Shown here piece by piece: positions 1 to 9,786 of a stretch of DNA of 64,000 nt (positions within the stretch are counted from its first letter, which is position 1; the number at the start of each line of letters is the position of its first letter). Position numbers and translations under genes: made by a program. The stretch comes from Nocardioides mangrovi (GTDB lineage: Bacteria > Actinomycetota > Actinomycetes > Propionibacteriales > Nocardioidaceae). The notes beneath the pieces were generated by a model, which searched no databases, had not been told where the DNA came from, and saw only the letters and a program-made list of their open reading frames with translations. The stretch covers positions 62,001 through 126,000 of the forward strand of contig NZ_JAIQZJ010000001.1 in NCBI RefSeq assembly GCF_020073815.1. The letters run 5' to 3'.

Positions 1-596
<596 letters not shown>

Positions 597-682
597 CGGG
601 GTCCGCACGACGGGCGGCGGTTCCCGCAATCGACAGGGGAGCGCGTTAGGCTGCCCCCGCACAGCAATCGAAAGGGGGCCGC

Positions 683-1054
683 GTGGCCCGGATCCTGGTC
701 GCGGACGACGACGTCGACATCCGCGAGCTCGTCGAGTTCAAGCTCTCGACCCTCGGCCACGACGTGGTCGCCGTGGCCGACGGCGCGGCGGCGATCGACG
801 CCTGCCAGGCGGAGCGTCCCGACCTTGCCGTGCTCGACGTCATGATGCCGGGGGTGTCCGGCCTGGATGCCATCCGCGCGATCCGCGCCGACCCCGCGCT
901 CGCCGACCTGCCCGTGATCCTGCTGACCGCCCGTGCGCAGGAGTCCGACGTCGAGACCGGCTTCGACTCCGGCGCCGACGACTACATCACCAAGCCGTTC
1001 AGCCCCCGCGAGCTGGCCTCGCGGGTCCAGGCCCTGCTGACCCGCTCCGGCTGA
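683..1054 (+). CDS. Single-domain response regulator (CheY-like receiver)
   Basis: A 123-residue receiver domain with no output domain. The acidic pocket is D8-D9-D10, the phospho-acceptor is D52 in VLDVMMPG, the switch threonine is T82 and the conserved lysine is K104 in TKPF. The start is a GTG chosen because AAAGGGGG lies about 5 nt upstream and the family sequence begins there. It precedes a membrane histidine kinase by 129 bp in the same direction, its likely phosphodonor. Without a DNA-binding domain it should act by protein contact or as a phosphate sink. A TAGGCT box at 647-652 could be its -10 element. The specific role is unknown. Confidence 0.9.
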   Translation: MARILVADDDVDIRELVEFKLSTLGHDVVAVADGAAAIDACQAERPDLAVLDVMMPGVSGLDAIRAIRADPALADLPVILLTARAQESDVETGFDSGADDYITKPFSPRELASRVQALLTRSG

Positions 1055-1183
1055 CTGGTCCGGCTGGCCGTTCGGCCTCCGGGACGCCGCTGTGACGGTA
1101 GTCTCGGATGAGGGGATGCGGCGCGCGATCCGGCGCGCCGTCGTGGGATTCGTTCGTCGTGCACTGGGGGGTGTGACCGAACC

Positions 1184-2863
1184 ATGAGTGGCCGTCCGGT
1201 GACCCGCCTGGTGGCGCCCGTCCTGGCGCGGGTCGCCGTGGTCGCGGGGTTGATGACCCTGGTCGCGATCGTCGGCATCGCCGTGTCCGGGGCAGCGGTC
1301 GATCGCCTCGACGACGAGCTCCGGCCCGCGGTCGCGTCCAACCAGGCCGTGCTCCAGGACCTGACGAGCATGTCCGCCGCGGTCGAGGCCTGGTCGAGCA
1401 CCGGGCGCGGGTCCGCCGCCGACGACTACCAGCAGGCGCTGGTCCAGCTGCCCGCCCACGAGCAGACCGTCCGCGAGTACGCCGCCGGCGACCGCGAGCT
1501 GACCGCACTGGCCGAGGGCCAGGAGCGGGCCGCGCAGACCTGGATCGCCGAGTACGCCGGTCCGCGCATGGATGCCGAGGGCGGGACCCCCGCGTCGGGC
1601 GCGGAGATCCGGAAGGGCACGGCCGCGTTCGACGACCTCCGCGCGGCCAACCGGGCCACCACCGAGGCGCTCGAGAGCCGGGTCCGGAGCTCGACCGACG
1701 CCATGTCCTGGCTGCTCAAGGGCACCGCGCTCGCCGTCCTGGCGGTCGCGCTGGTCGGCTACTTCGTGGTGGCGCGGTCGCGCCGCAAGCTGATGGCCGA
1801 GCTCTCCCAGCCGCTGCTCGACCTCGAGAAGGTCGTCTCGCGGATGCGCGACGAGCCCGACGTACGCGCCAAGCCGGCCGGGCCCAAGGAGGTCCAGGCG
1901 ATCGCGCAGGCGATCAACGACCTGGCCGACGCCCAGTCGCGGGCCAAGGCGGTCGAGGTGTGGATCCAGAAGGAGATGCGGACCCTCGACACCGCCAAGG
2001 ACGACTTCGTCTCCAACGTCTCGCACGAGCTCCGCACCCCGTTGACCACGATCAGCGGCTACCTGGAGATGGTGGCCGAGGAGTTCGAGGACGCCCTCGA
2101 GCCCCGCCACGAGCGGATGCTGGAGGCGACCCGCCGCAACGTCGCCCGCCTCAAGATGCTCATCGACGACCTGCTCACGCTGTCGCAGGCCGAGGGCCGG
2201 GCCAGCCAGATGGAGGTCATCGACCTCACCGGCCTGGTCCGCGAGGTTGTCATGGACGTCAAGATCACCGCGGCCCGGCGGGGTATCGAGATCGGGGTGG
2301 TCACGCCCGTGGCGCCGGTCGCGGTGCTCGCCGACCGGGCGATGCTGCACCGCGCGTTCCTCAACGTGGTCACCAACGCCGTGAAGTTCAGCCACGACGA
2401 CGGCCGGGTCCGGGTCGAGCTGCGAGCCGACGGCGCCGAGGTCGCCGTGGCCGTCACCGACGAGGGCATCGGCATCCCCGCGTCGGAGATCGACCGGCTC
2501 GGCACCCGCTTCTTCCGCGCCTCCAACGCGGTCACCAACGAGATCGCCGGCACCGGCCTGGGGGTCCGGATGACCCAGACGATCGTCGACAAGCACCAGG
2601 GCAGCGTCCTCTTCTCCTCCGAGGAGGGTGCCGGTACGACGGTCACCGTCCGGCTGCCGCAGCAGTCCGCCTCGGTCCCGACCGTCACGCCGATCCCGAT
2701 CACCCGCACCCCGGTCCCGGTCCCCACCCCTCGCGCCCTCGAGCCGGTCCCGGCCCCCGCGGTCACCCGAGAGACGAGCCCGGAGCCGTCCGGCGAGGTC
2801 GACCCCGCCGACGCCGGCGAGCTCCCGCGGATCGTGCCGGCCTTCGCCCGACGCCGCTCCTGA
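1184..2863 (+). CDS. Membrane sensor histidine kinase
   Basis: A 559-residue two-component kinase. An N-terminal membrane helix (about 11-37) and a second helix (about 175-197) enclose a roughly 135-residue extracellular, helix-rich sensor resembling CHASE3-type bundles. A HAMP-like linker follows, then a HisKA dimerisation domain with SHELRTPLTT (phospho-histidine near H281) and an HATPase domain with NVVTNAVKF, DEGIGIP and GTGLGV boxes. The last 55 or so residues are proline-rich and disordered. It follows a receiver-only protein that is probably its partner. A TAGTCT box at 1099-1104 could drive it separately. The signal sensed cannot be read from the sequence. Confidence 0.92.
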   Translation: MSGRPVTRLVAPVLARVAVVAGLMTLVAIVGIAVSGAAVDRLDDELRPAVASNQAVLQDLTSMSAAVEAWSSTGRGSAADDYQQALVQLPAHEQTVREYAAGDRELTALAEGQERAAQTWIAEYAGPRMDAEGGTPASGAEIRKGTAAFDDLRAANRATTEALESRVRSSTDAMSWLLKGTALAVLAVALVGYFVVARSRRKLMAELSQPLLDLEKVVSRMRDEPDVRAKPAGPKEVQAIAQAINDLADAQSRAKAVEVWIQKEMRTLDTAKDDFVSNVSHELRTPLTTISGYLEMVAEEFEDALEPRHERMLEATRRNVARLKMLIDDLLTLSQAEGRASQMEVIDLTGLVREVVMDVKITAARRGIEIGVVTPVAPVAVLADRAMLHRAFLNVVTNAVKFSHDDGRVRVELRADGAEVAVAVTDEGIGIPASEIDRLGTRFFRASNAVTNEIAGTGLGVRMTQTIVDKHQGSVLFSSEEGAGTTVTVRLPQQSASVPTVTPIPITRTPVPVPTPRALEPVPAPAVTRETSPEPSGEVDPADAGELPRIVPAFARRRS

Positions 2864-2988
2864 GCGGTGACCGAGCGGGAATGCCGCGGATTACCGCGAC
2901 GTTCCCTCCCATGTCACAATCGTCTGTCGGTCCCGGTTCACGCACTCCTCGAAGGGGGGAGGCGACCCGGCGGCCATGAGAGGACACC

Positions 2989-3213
2989 ATGAAGAAGGAC
3001 ATCCACCCGGACTACATCGAGACCCAGGTGACCTGCACCTGTGGCGCTCAGTTCACCACCCGCAGCACCGCGACCTCGGGCACGATCCACGCCGACGTCT
3101 GCTCGCAGTGCCACCCGTTCTACACCGGCAAGCAGAAGATCCTCGACACCGGCGGCCGCGTCGCCCGCTTCGAGGCCCGCTACGCCAAGAAGGCCGCTGA
3201 CGCCAAGAAGTAG
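2989..3213 (+). CDS. rpmE: 50S ribosomal protein L31, zinc-binding form
   Basis: A 74-residue ribosomal protein of the large-subunit central protuberance. It begins MKKDIHPDY and carries the four zinc ligands of the C+ form, CTC at 16-18 and CSQC near residue 38. Forms lacking these cysteines are the zinc-independent paralogues made under zinc limitation. The ATG has AGAGGA 7 nt upstream. The gene lies between the two-component pair and prfA, and is followed by a strong terminator-like hairpin. Identity is certain. Confidence 0.98.
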   Translation: MKKDIHPDYIETQVTCTCGAQFTTRSTATSGTIHADVCSQCHPFYTGKQKILDTGGRVARFEARYAKKAADAKK

Positions 3214-3224
3214 CTGCCTCCGAG

Positions 3225-3265
3225 CGCCGGTTCCCGCCACGTGCGGGGACCGGCGTTCTGTATTT
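3225..3265 (+). terminator. Terminator hairpin after rpmE
   Basis: A 13-bp stem, CGCCGGTTCCCGC at 3225-3237 and GCGGGGACCGGCG at 3243-3255, with a single T.G pair and a 5-nt loop, followed by the T-rich TTCTGTATTT. This is the best intrinsic terminator in the window. It lies 28 nt before the prfA ATG, so prfA must be reached by read-through or from a promoter I cannot see. Confidence 0.8.
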
Positions 3266-3292
3266 CCACCGGCGCAGCAGGAGAGGGTGACG

Positions 3293-4366
3293 ATGTTCGA
3301 AGCGGTCGAGGGGATGCTCGCCGAGCACACCGAGCTGGAGGGCCGCCTCGCCGAGCCCGAGACGCACGCCGACGCTCGGCTGGCCAAGCAGCTCAACCAG
3401 CGGTACGCCGCGCTGTCCTCCATCATCGGTGCCTGGCGGGAGTGGCAGCAGCTCGGTGACGACATCGAGGCCGCCCGCGAGCTCGCTAGCGAGGACCCGG
3501 CGTTCGCCGAGGAGGCCGAGTCCCTGACCGGCCGGCGGCACGAGGCCGAGGAGCGGCTCCGCCGGCTGCTCGTGCCCCGCGACGCGGCGGATGACAAGGA
3601 CGCGATCCTCGAGGTGAAGTCGGGGGAGGGCGGCGAGGAGTCGGCGCTGTTCGCCGGCGACCTGCTGCGCATGTACACCCGGTACGCCGAGGCCCGTGGC
3701 TGGAAGGTCGAGGTCCTCGACGCGGCCGAGTCCGACCTCGGGGGCTACAAGTCCGTCACGGTCGCCGTGAAGGCGAAGGGCACGCCCGAGCCGGGGGAGG
3801 CGCCGTACGCCCTGCTCAAGTTCGAGGGCGGCGTGCACCGCGTCCAGCGGGTGCCGGTCACGGAGTCCCAGGGGCGTGTCCACACGAGTGCCGCGGGCGT
3901 CCTGGTGCTGCCCGAGGCCGAGCAGGTCGACGTGCAGATCGACGACAACGACCTGCGCATCGACGTCTTCCGCTCCAGCGGACCGGGCGGCCAGAGCGTC
4001 AACACCACCGACTCGGCGGTCCGGATCACCCACCTGCCGACCGGCATCGTGGTCAGCTGCCAGAACGAGAAGTCCCAGCTCCAGAACAAGGAGCAGGCCC
4101 TGCGCATCCTGCGCTCGCGGCTCCTCCAAGCCGCCCAGGAGGCCGCCGACGCCGAGGCCGGCGAGGCCCGGCGCAGCCAGGTCCGCACCGTCGACCGCTC
4201 CGAGCGGATCCGCACCTACAACTTCCCGGAGAACCGCATCTCCGACCACCGCACCGGCTACAAGGCCTACAACCTCGACCAGGTGCTCGACGGCGACCTC
4301 CAGCCGGTGCTCGACTCCTGCGTGGAGGCCGATCTCGCGGCGCGGCTCGAAGCCCTCGAGCAGTGA
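3293..4366 (+). CDS. prfA: Peptide chain release factor 1
   Basis: RF1 recognises UAA and UAG in the ribosomal A site and triggers release of the finished peptide. The 357-residue protein is full length. It has the helical N-terminal domain, the codon-recognition PVT tripeptide (class PxT) inside [10 protein letters not shown], and the catalytic GGQ at about residues 232-234 in [15 protein letters not shown]. The ATG was chosen because GGAGAGGG lies just upstream and family members start here. The next gene, prmC, methylates the glutamine of GGQ, and the two overlap by 4 nt. Confidence 0.98.
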   Translation: MFEAVEGMLAEHTELEGRLAEPETHADARLAKQLNQRYAALSSIIGAWREWQQLGDDIEAARELASEDPAFAEEAESLTGRRHEAEERLRRLLVPRDAADDKDAILEVKSGEGGEESALFAGDLLRMYTRYAEARGWKVEVLDAAESDLGGYKSVTVAVKAKGTPEPGEAPYALLKFEGGVHRVQRVPVTESQGRVHTSAAGVLVLPEAEQVDVQIDDNDLRIDVFRSSGPGGQSVNTTDSAVRITHLPTGIVVSCQNEKSQLQNKEQALRILRSRLLQAAQEAADAEAGEARRSQVRTVDRSERIRTYNFPENRISDHRTGYKAYNLDQVLDGDLQPVLDSCVEADLAARLEALEQ

Positions 4367-5199
4367 GCGATCGCCGCGAGCTGCTCCGCGCGGCCACCGG
4401 GCGGCTGCGCGAGGCGGGGGTCGCGAGCCCCGAGCACGACGCCGCGGAGCTCCTCGCGCACGTCCTCGGTACGACGCGGGCGGGTCTGGTGCTGGTCGAC
4501 GACGTCCCCGAGGTCGCCGCGGGGGAGTACGCCGCACTCGTCGGCCGCCGGGCCGGCCGCGAGCCGCTGCAGCACCTGACCGGGGTCGCGTTCTTCCGCT
4601 ACGTCGAGCTCGCCGTCGGCCCCGGGGTGTTCGTGCCGCGGCCGGAGACCGAGCTGCTCGCCGGGTGGGCGGTGGAGGTCGCCCCGCAGGGCGGCGTCGC
4701 GATCGACCTCTGCACCGGGTCGGGCGCGGTCGCCAAGGCGCTCGCCGACGAGCGGCCCGACCTCGAGGTCCACGCGGTCGAGCTGGACGAGCCGGCGTAC
4801 GCCTGGGCCGAGCGCAACCTCGCCGGCACCGGCGTCGACCTGCGCCAGGGCGACTTCGCGACCGTCTTCGACGACCTCCTCGGCACCGTCGACGTGGTCA
4901 CCTGCAACCCGCCGTACATCCCGCTGGAGGCGTGGGAGTCGGTGGCGCCCGAGGCCCGCGACCACGACCCGCACCTCGCGCTCTTCTCCGGCGCCGACGG
5001 CCTGGACGCGATCCGGGTCCTCGAGCGGCGTGCCGCGGAGCTGCTGCGTCCCGGCGGGGTGCTCGGCTTCGAGCACGCCGACGTGCAGGGCGAGTCCGCT
5101 CCCGGGGTGCTCGCGGGGACCGGCCGGTGGGCCGACGTGCGCGACCACGAGGATCTGGCGGGCCGTGCGCGCTACACGACCGCCCGGCTGGCACGATGA
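4363..5199 (+). CDS. prmC: Release factor glutamine methyltransferase
   Basis: A SAM-dependent methyltransferase that modifies the glutamine of the GGQ motif in RF1 and RF2. The 278-residue protein has the N-terminal helical domain with [15 protein letters not shown] before the Rossmann fold, the [13 protein letters not shown] loop and the diagnostic NPPY motif near residue 182. The GTG start overlaps the prfA stop by 4 nt (GTGA), a sign of translational coupling to its substrate's gene. The TGA overlaps the next ATG in the same way. Length and motifs are those of the family. Confidence 0.97.
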   Translation: MSDRRELLRAATGRLREAGVASPEHDAAELLAHVLGTTRAGLVLVDDVPEVAAGEYAALVGRRAGREPLQHLTGVAFFRYVELAVGPGVFVPRPETELLAGWAVEVAPQGGVAIDLCTGSGAVAKALADERPDLEVHAVELDEPAYAWAERNLAGTGVDLRQGDFATVFDDLLGTVDVVTCNPPYIPLEAWESVAPEARDHDPHLALFSGADGLDAIRVLERRAAELLRPGGVLGFEHADVQGESAPGVLAGTGRWADVRDHEDLAGRARYTTARLAR

Positions 5200-5894
5200 C
5201 CCCTGTGACGAGCGAAGGGACGAGCGAGCGCTACCCGACCGGCACCGACGAGGAGCGCGAGGAGGCCGTCGAGGCCGCCGCCGACGCGATCCAGCGGGGT
5301 GAGCTGATCGTGCTGCCGACCGACACGGTCTACGGCATCGGCGCGGACGCCTTCGACCCCGTCGCCGTCCGCGGTCTGCTGGCCGCCAAGGGCCGCGGCC
5401 GGGAGATGCCGCCGCCGGTGCTCGTGAGCGCCGCGACGACGCTCGACGCCCTCGCCACCAAGGTGCCCGGCTGGGCCCGCTCGCTGGTCGAGGAGTTCTG
5501 GCCCGGCCCGCTGACCCTGGTCTGCCACCAGCAGACGTCGTTGCAGTGGGACCTCGGCGACACCCGCGGCACCGTCGCCGTCCGGATGCCCGACCACGAC
5601 GTCGCCCGGGCGATCCTGGAGCGCACCGGCCCGCTGGCCGTCAGCTCGGCCAACAAGACGGGCATGCCCGCCGCGACCGACGCCGACCAGGCGATCGACA
5701 TGCTCGGCGACGACGTCGCCGTCGTCGTCGATGCGGGGGAGTCGCCCGGCGGCGAGGCCTCCACGATCGTCGACTGCACCGGCGACCAGGGCCGGGTGCT
5801 CCGGCTCGGCGCCCTCTCCCTCGAGCAGCTCAACGCGGTCCTCGAGCCCCTCGGGGCGACCCTGACCGACGACGGTCCGGCCCAGGGTCAGTAG
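5196..5894 (+). CDS. tsaC: L-threonylcarbamoyladenylate synthase (Sua5/YrdC/YwlC family)
   Basis: This enzyme makes threonylcarbamoyl-AMP from threonine, bicarbonate and ATP, the first step of the t6A37 modification of ANN-decoding tRNAs. The 232-residue protein shows the YrdC fold signatures [13 protein letters not shown], a [13 protein letters not shown] nucleotide-binding stretch, [17 protein letters not shown] and [12 protein letters not shown]. It is the short form without the C-terminal Sua5 domain. The ATG overlaps the prmC stop by 3 nt; a GTG at 5205 is an alternative start. This is the position of Rv1301 in the mycobacterial block. Confidence 0.94.
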   Translation: MTPVTSEGTSERYPTGTDEEREEAVEAAADAIQRGELIVLPTDTVYGIGADAFDPVAVRGLLAAKGRGREMPPPVLVSAATTLDALATKVPGWARSLVEEFWPGPLTLVCHQQTSLQWDLGDTRGTVAVRMPDHDVARAILERTGPLAVSSANKTGMPAATDADQAIDMLGDDVAVVVDAGESPGGEASTIVDCTGDQGRVLRLGALSLEQLNAVLEPLGATLTDDGPAQGQ

Positions 5895-5902
5895 GGCGGC
5901 CC

Positions 5903-7045
5903 ATGCGCGAGTACCTCCTCGTCTTCCTCGTCGCCGCGGCCACGACGTACCTCCTCACGGTCATCGCCCGGGAGCTCGCACTGCGGACCGGCGCGGTGGC
6001 GAAGGTCCGCGACCGCGACGTGCACGCCGTGCCGATCCCCTACCTCGGCGGCCTGGCGATGCTGGGCGGCCTGGTGGCGGCGTACGTCGTCGCGCGGCAG
6101 CTGCCCTTCCTCTCCACGAGCGGCCCCTTCGTCTTCCGCGACGCCGGCATCGTGCTGATCGCGGGGGCGCTGATCTGCGCAGTTGGGGTGCTCGACGACC
6201 TCTTCGAGCTCGATGCGCTCACCAAGCTCGGCGGGCAGGTGCTGGCCGCCGGCTTCCTCATCGCCTTCGGGATCCAGTACGTCTACGTGACGGGCCGCGA
6301 CGGCACGCAGTACCCGCTCGATCCGGCGCAAGGCGCGCTGCTGACCGGCTTCATCGTCGTGGCCACGGTCAACGCCGTGAACTTCGTCGACGGACTCGAC
6401 GGCCTCGCCGCCGGCGTGGTCGGCATCGGGGCGGTCGCCTTCTTCGTCTTCTGCTACCAGCTGGCCAGCATCAACAAGGTGTCGCTGGCGACCACCGGCG
6501 CGCTGCTCAGCGCCGCCCTCGCGGGTGCCTGCGCGGGCTTCCTGCCGCACAACTTCCACCAGGCGCGCCTCTTCATGGGGGACAGCGGGTCGATGCTGAT
6601 CGGCCTGGTGCTCTCGGCCAGCGCGGTCACCCTGACCGGGCAGTTCAGCCCCGACCAGATCTCCCAGGGCGCCGCGGGCACCCAGGCGAGCCTGCTGCCG
6701 ACGCTGCTGCCGCTGCTGCTGCCGATCTCGATCCTGATCGTGCCGATGCTCGACCTGGTCCTCGCCGTCGTACGACGAACGCGCGCGGGGCGCTCACCCT
6801 TCGCCCCGGACAAGCAGCACCTCCACCACCGCCTGCTCGAGATCGGCCACTCCCACCGCCGTGCCGTGCTGATCATGTGGATGTGGGCGGCCCTGGTCAG
6901 CCTCGGCACGGTGCTGATCAGCCTCTACAACGACGAGGCGTGGATGTGGGCGTCGGTGGGCGCGATGGCACTGCTCACCGTCGGCCTGACCTTCCTCCTG
7001 CCCAAGCTCCACCACCCCGGCCGTGCGCTCCCGGAGCAGGCCTGA
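5903..7045 (+). CDS. wecA: Polyprenyl-phosphate sugar-1-phosphate transferase (WecA-type, MraY family)
   Basis: An integral membrane enzyme that transfers a UDP-activated sugar phosphate, in actinobacteria probably GlcNAc-1-P, to decaprenyl phosphate to start cell-wall linker or glycan synthesis. The 380-residue protein has about ten hydrophobic helices and the family motifs: VPIPYLGGLAM, the catalytic DD pair in VLDDLFELD (about 98-99), NFVDGLDGLAAG, FMGDSGSMLIG and the cytosolic HLHHRL histidine loop near 307. The motifs fit WecA/TagO better than MraY. It sits where mycobacteria have rfe/wecA before the atp operon. Confidence 0.93.
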   Translation: MREYLLVFLVAAATTYLLTVIARELALRTGAVAKVRDRDVHAVPIPYLGGLAMLGGLVAAYVVARQLPFLSTSGPFVFRDAGIVLIAGALICAVGVLDDLFELDALTKLGGQVLAAGFLIAFGIQYVYVTGRDGTQYPLDPAQGALLTGFIVVATVNAVNFVDGLDGLAAGVVGIGAVAFFVFCYQLASINKVSLATTGALLSAALAGACAGFLPHNFHQARLFMGDSGSMLIGLVLSASAVTLTGQFSPDQISQGAAGTQASLLPTLLPLLLPISILIVPMLDLVLAVVRRTRAGRSPFAPDKQHLHHRLLEIGHSHRRAVLIMWMWAALVSLGTVLISLYNDEAWMWASVGAMALLTVGLTFLLPKLHHPGRALPEQA

Positions 7046-7345
7046 CAGACTGGCGCGTGGCCGGTGGTCTGCAGGGGCTCCACCCCCGAGTTCGGCGGCC
7101 GAGAGCGCTTGTGCTAGTTTTCACAAGCACCCCGAAGCACCACCCTGTTCAGCCACGAGAGAACGGCCGCCGACCATGACGACCGCGACCAACCGGACCC
7201 CGGTGACACGCCCGAGGACCGGTCTGTCTGGCTGTGGTAGTTTCGCGCCGTCGCCGGTTGCCGAGGGTCGGACCACCTCCCGTGTCCGCCTGCCCGGTGG
7301 CGTCCTGCCTTTCGATGTCGATGCCGACGAATGGGACTTGGGTGA
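7046..7345. other. Upstream region of the ATP synthase operon
   Basis: Three hundred bases without a convincing gene. It contains a Rex-like operator at 7109-7126 overlapping an extended -10-like TGCTAGTTT, and a second TGGTAGTTT (7236-7244) about 100 bp before the first small operon gene. An open frame from an ATG at 7177 runs across the following gene in another frame and does not look like a protein. The long leader before the atp genes may be regulatory, but I see no known riboswitch. Confidence 0.5.
7109..7126 (+). promoter_or_regulatory. Rex-like operator upstream of the atp operon
   Basis: The 18-mer TTGTGCTAGTTTTCACAA matches the Rex consensus TTGTGAA-N4-TTCACAA at 12 of 14 defined positions, with a perfect right half-site. 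It extends to a 7-bp perfect inverted repeat, GCTTGTG and CACAAGC, with an 8-bp spacer. TAGTTT at 7115-7120 inside it could be the -10 box, so binding would block transcription of the ATP synthase genes. Rex is the redox repressor of respiratory genes in Streptomyces and leaves DNA when NADH/NAD rises. Confidence 0.7.
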
Positions 7346-7579
7346 ATGGTCGATGAGCGCTCCGACGCTGGCCCCGCTGACGCGGGTCTGCGCGGCCGCG
7401 ACCTCATCGGGCTCGGCGGTCTTCTCGCCGGCTGCGTCGTCCTCGGCCTGGTCCTCGGTCTCGTCGTCGACAACGCCGCGGGCTCCTCGCCGGTCGGTGT
7501 CCTGGTCGGCATCGGGCTCGGTGTCCTGGCCGGCTGCGTCGGTTTCGTCGCCAAGGTCCGTGCCGCCCTGCGGGGGTGA
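7346..7579 (+). CDS. Small AtpZ-like membrane protein
   Basis: A 77-residue protein with a charged N-terminus ending GLRGRDLIGLGG and two hydrophobic helices separated by a short loop, the second with several glycines. Size, topology and position before atpI/atpB match the AtpZ/AtpI helper proteins found at the start of F1Fo operons, which are thought to assist c-ring assembly or Mg2+ entry. Primary-sequence support is modest because the family is short and poorly conserved. It is spaced 6 nt from the next gene. Confidence 0.7.
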   Translation: MVDERSDAGPADAGLRGRDLIGLGGLLAGCVVLGLVLGLVVDNAAGSSPVGVLVGIGLGVLAGCVGFVAKVRAALRG

Positions 7580-7585
7580 GCACCG

Positions 7586-8026
7586 ATGACCTCCACCGAG
7601 ATGAGCGTCCCGATGTCCGAGACCACCCCGCCGCAGAAGGCCTCGATCTGGCGCGTCGTCAAGGACCAGCGCAAGGTCTGCTACGTCGCGCTGGCGATGA
7701 TGGTCGCGAGCTTCTGGGTGATCGGACAGCTCGACCGCTGGCAGCTCGCCGGCTGCATCGCGGGCGGCGTCCTCCTCGGCCTGGTCAACCACCTGGCCAC
7801 CGAGTTCTGGCTGCTCAAGCTCATCGCCAACGGTGAGCAGCCCACCCGCAACCAGATGATCGTCTCGACGGTCGTCCGCCTGACCTTCCTCACGATCGTC
7901 GCCGTCGGCGTCGCCGTGATCTTCTGGCCCGACGGCATCGGGCTGCTGCTCGGTCTGGCCGTCTTCCGGCTCATCGCCCTGGTGATGACCACGATCCCGC
8001 TGCTCAAGGAGTTGAAGAACCAGTGA
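7586..8026 (+). CDS. AtpI-like ATP synthase accessory membrane protein
   Basis: A 146-residue protein with about four membrane helices (around 37-55, 58-75, 95-113 and 117-135) after a polar N-terminus. The position directly before atpB, the helix count and the GRL/LLGLVNHLATEFWLL region fit the ATP synthase I family, equivalent to mycobacterial Rv1303. The ATG is preceded by GGGGGTGAG and its stop overlaps the atpB start. AtpI helps c-ring assembly in some bacteria; its function in actinobacteria is inferred. Confidence 0.8.
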   Translation: MTSTEMSVPMSETTPPQKASIWRVVKDQRKVCYVALAMMVASFWVIGQLDRWQLAGCIAGGVLLGLVNHLATEFWLLKLIANGEQPTRNQMIVSTVVRLTFLTIVAVGVAVIFWPDGIGLLLGLAVFRLIALVMTTIPLLKELKNQ

Positions 8027-8877
8027 TGGCTCTGATCGGCGTGCTGCCGCTCGAAGGTGGATCCGACATCGAGATCGGCCACCACGTCCAGCGGACGTGG
8101 CTCGGGATGACGTTCAACGTCGACACGATCATCTCCACGCTCGTCGCCGGCGTGCTCGTCCTGCTGCTCGGCTTCTGGGCGACCCGCGCGCTGCGCAAGG
8201 ACACCGAGGACCACGTCCCGACCAAGCCTCAGATCCTCTGGGAGCTCGTCGTCGGCGAGGTCAACAAGCAGGTCGAGGACAACCTCGGCAAGGTGCACCC
8301 CTACGTCGCGCCCCTGGCGATCTCGCTGTTCTTCTTCATCCTCTTCTGCAACTGGCTCGAGCTGGTGCCGACCGAGCTGACCATCGCCGGTCACGACGTC
8401 CACCTGCTGCCGGCGCCCACCGCCGACACCAACCTCACCTACGCGCTGGCGGCGGTGACGATGGTGAGCGTGTGGACCTACGGCATCCGCCAGAAGGGCG
8501 TGAAGGGCTACTTCCGGCACTTCATCGAGCCCTTCCCGGTGCTCGCCCCGCTGAACGTCCTCGAGGAGCTGATCAAGCCGATCACGCTCGCGCTGCGACT
8601 CTTCGGCAACATCTTCGCCGGCGGCATCATGCTGGCGCTGATCGGCCTCATCCCGCTCTACGCGATGTGGGCGCCCAACCTGCTCTGGAAGGCGTTCGAC
8701 GCGATCATCGGCGTCATCCAGGCCTTCATCTTCGCGCTGCTGACGGTCCTCTACTTCGCGATGGCCGGTGCCGGCCACGAGGAGCACGAGTCCCACGAGG
8801 AGTACCTCGACGAGGAGCGCCGCAAGAAGGCGGAGGCCGCGCACGCGGACGACGCCGCCCCCGTTCCCGCGCACTGA
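8026..8877 (+). CDS. atpB: ATP synthase Fo subunit a
   Basis: Subunit a forms the two half channels through which protons reach and leave the c-ring. The 283-residue protein has the expected membrane helices and the LALRLFGNIFAGG segment with the essential arginine that faces the c-ring carboxylate. A hydrophilic C-terminal tail (HEEHESHEEYLDEERRKK) is longer than in enterobacteria. The ATG overlaps the atpI stop; a GTG one codon earlier is an alternative. It is the first structural gene of the operon atpBEFHAGDC. Confidence 0.96.
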   Translation: MALIGVLPLEGGSDIEIGHHVQRTWLGMTFNVDTIISTLVAGVLVLLLGFWATRALRKDTEDHVPTKPQILWELVVGEVNKQVEDNLGKVHPYVAPLAISLFFFILFCNWLELVPTELTIAGHDVHLLPAPTADTNLTYALAAVTMVSVWTYGIRQKGVKGYFRHFIEPFPVLAPLNVLEELIKPITLALRLFGNIFAGGIMLALIGLIPLYAMWAPNLLWKAFDAIIGVIQAFIFALLTVLYFAMAGAGHEEHESHEEYLDEERRKKAEAAHADDAAPVPAH

Positions 8878-8935
8878 CCACCCGGTCGGGCGTGACCCGA
8901 GTTGTAAGAAACAGGCACCGGACCCCGGTGCGTAA

Positions 8936-9211
<276 letters not shown>

Positions 9212-9258
9212 CGGAGGGCGCTTCGCCCCACCTCACCTGTCAGAAGCAAAGGAACTAA

Positions 9259-9785
<527 letters not shown>

Positions 9786-9786
<1 letters not shown>

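Noticed and set aside
7177..7589. Open frame from an ATG at 7177 running over the AtpZ-like gene
   Set aside because: Ser/Arg/Pro-rich low-complexity product in another frame; the AtpZ-like helices are in the competing frame.
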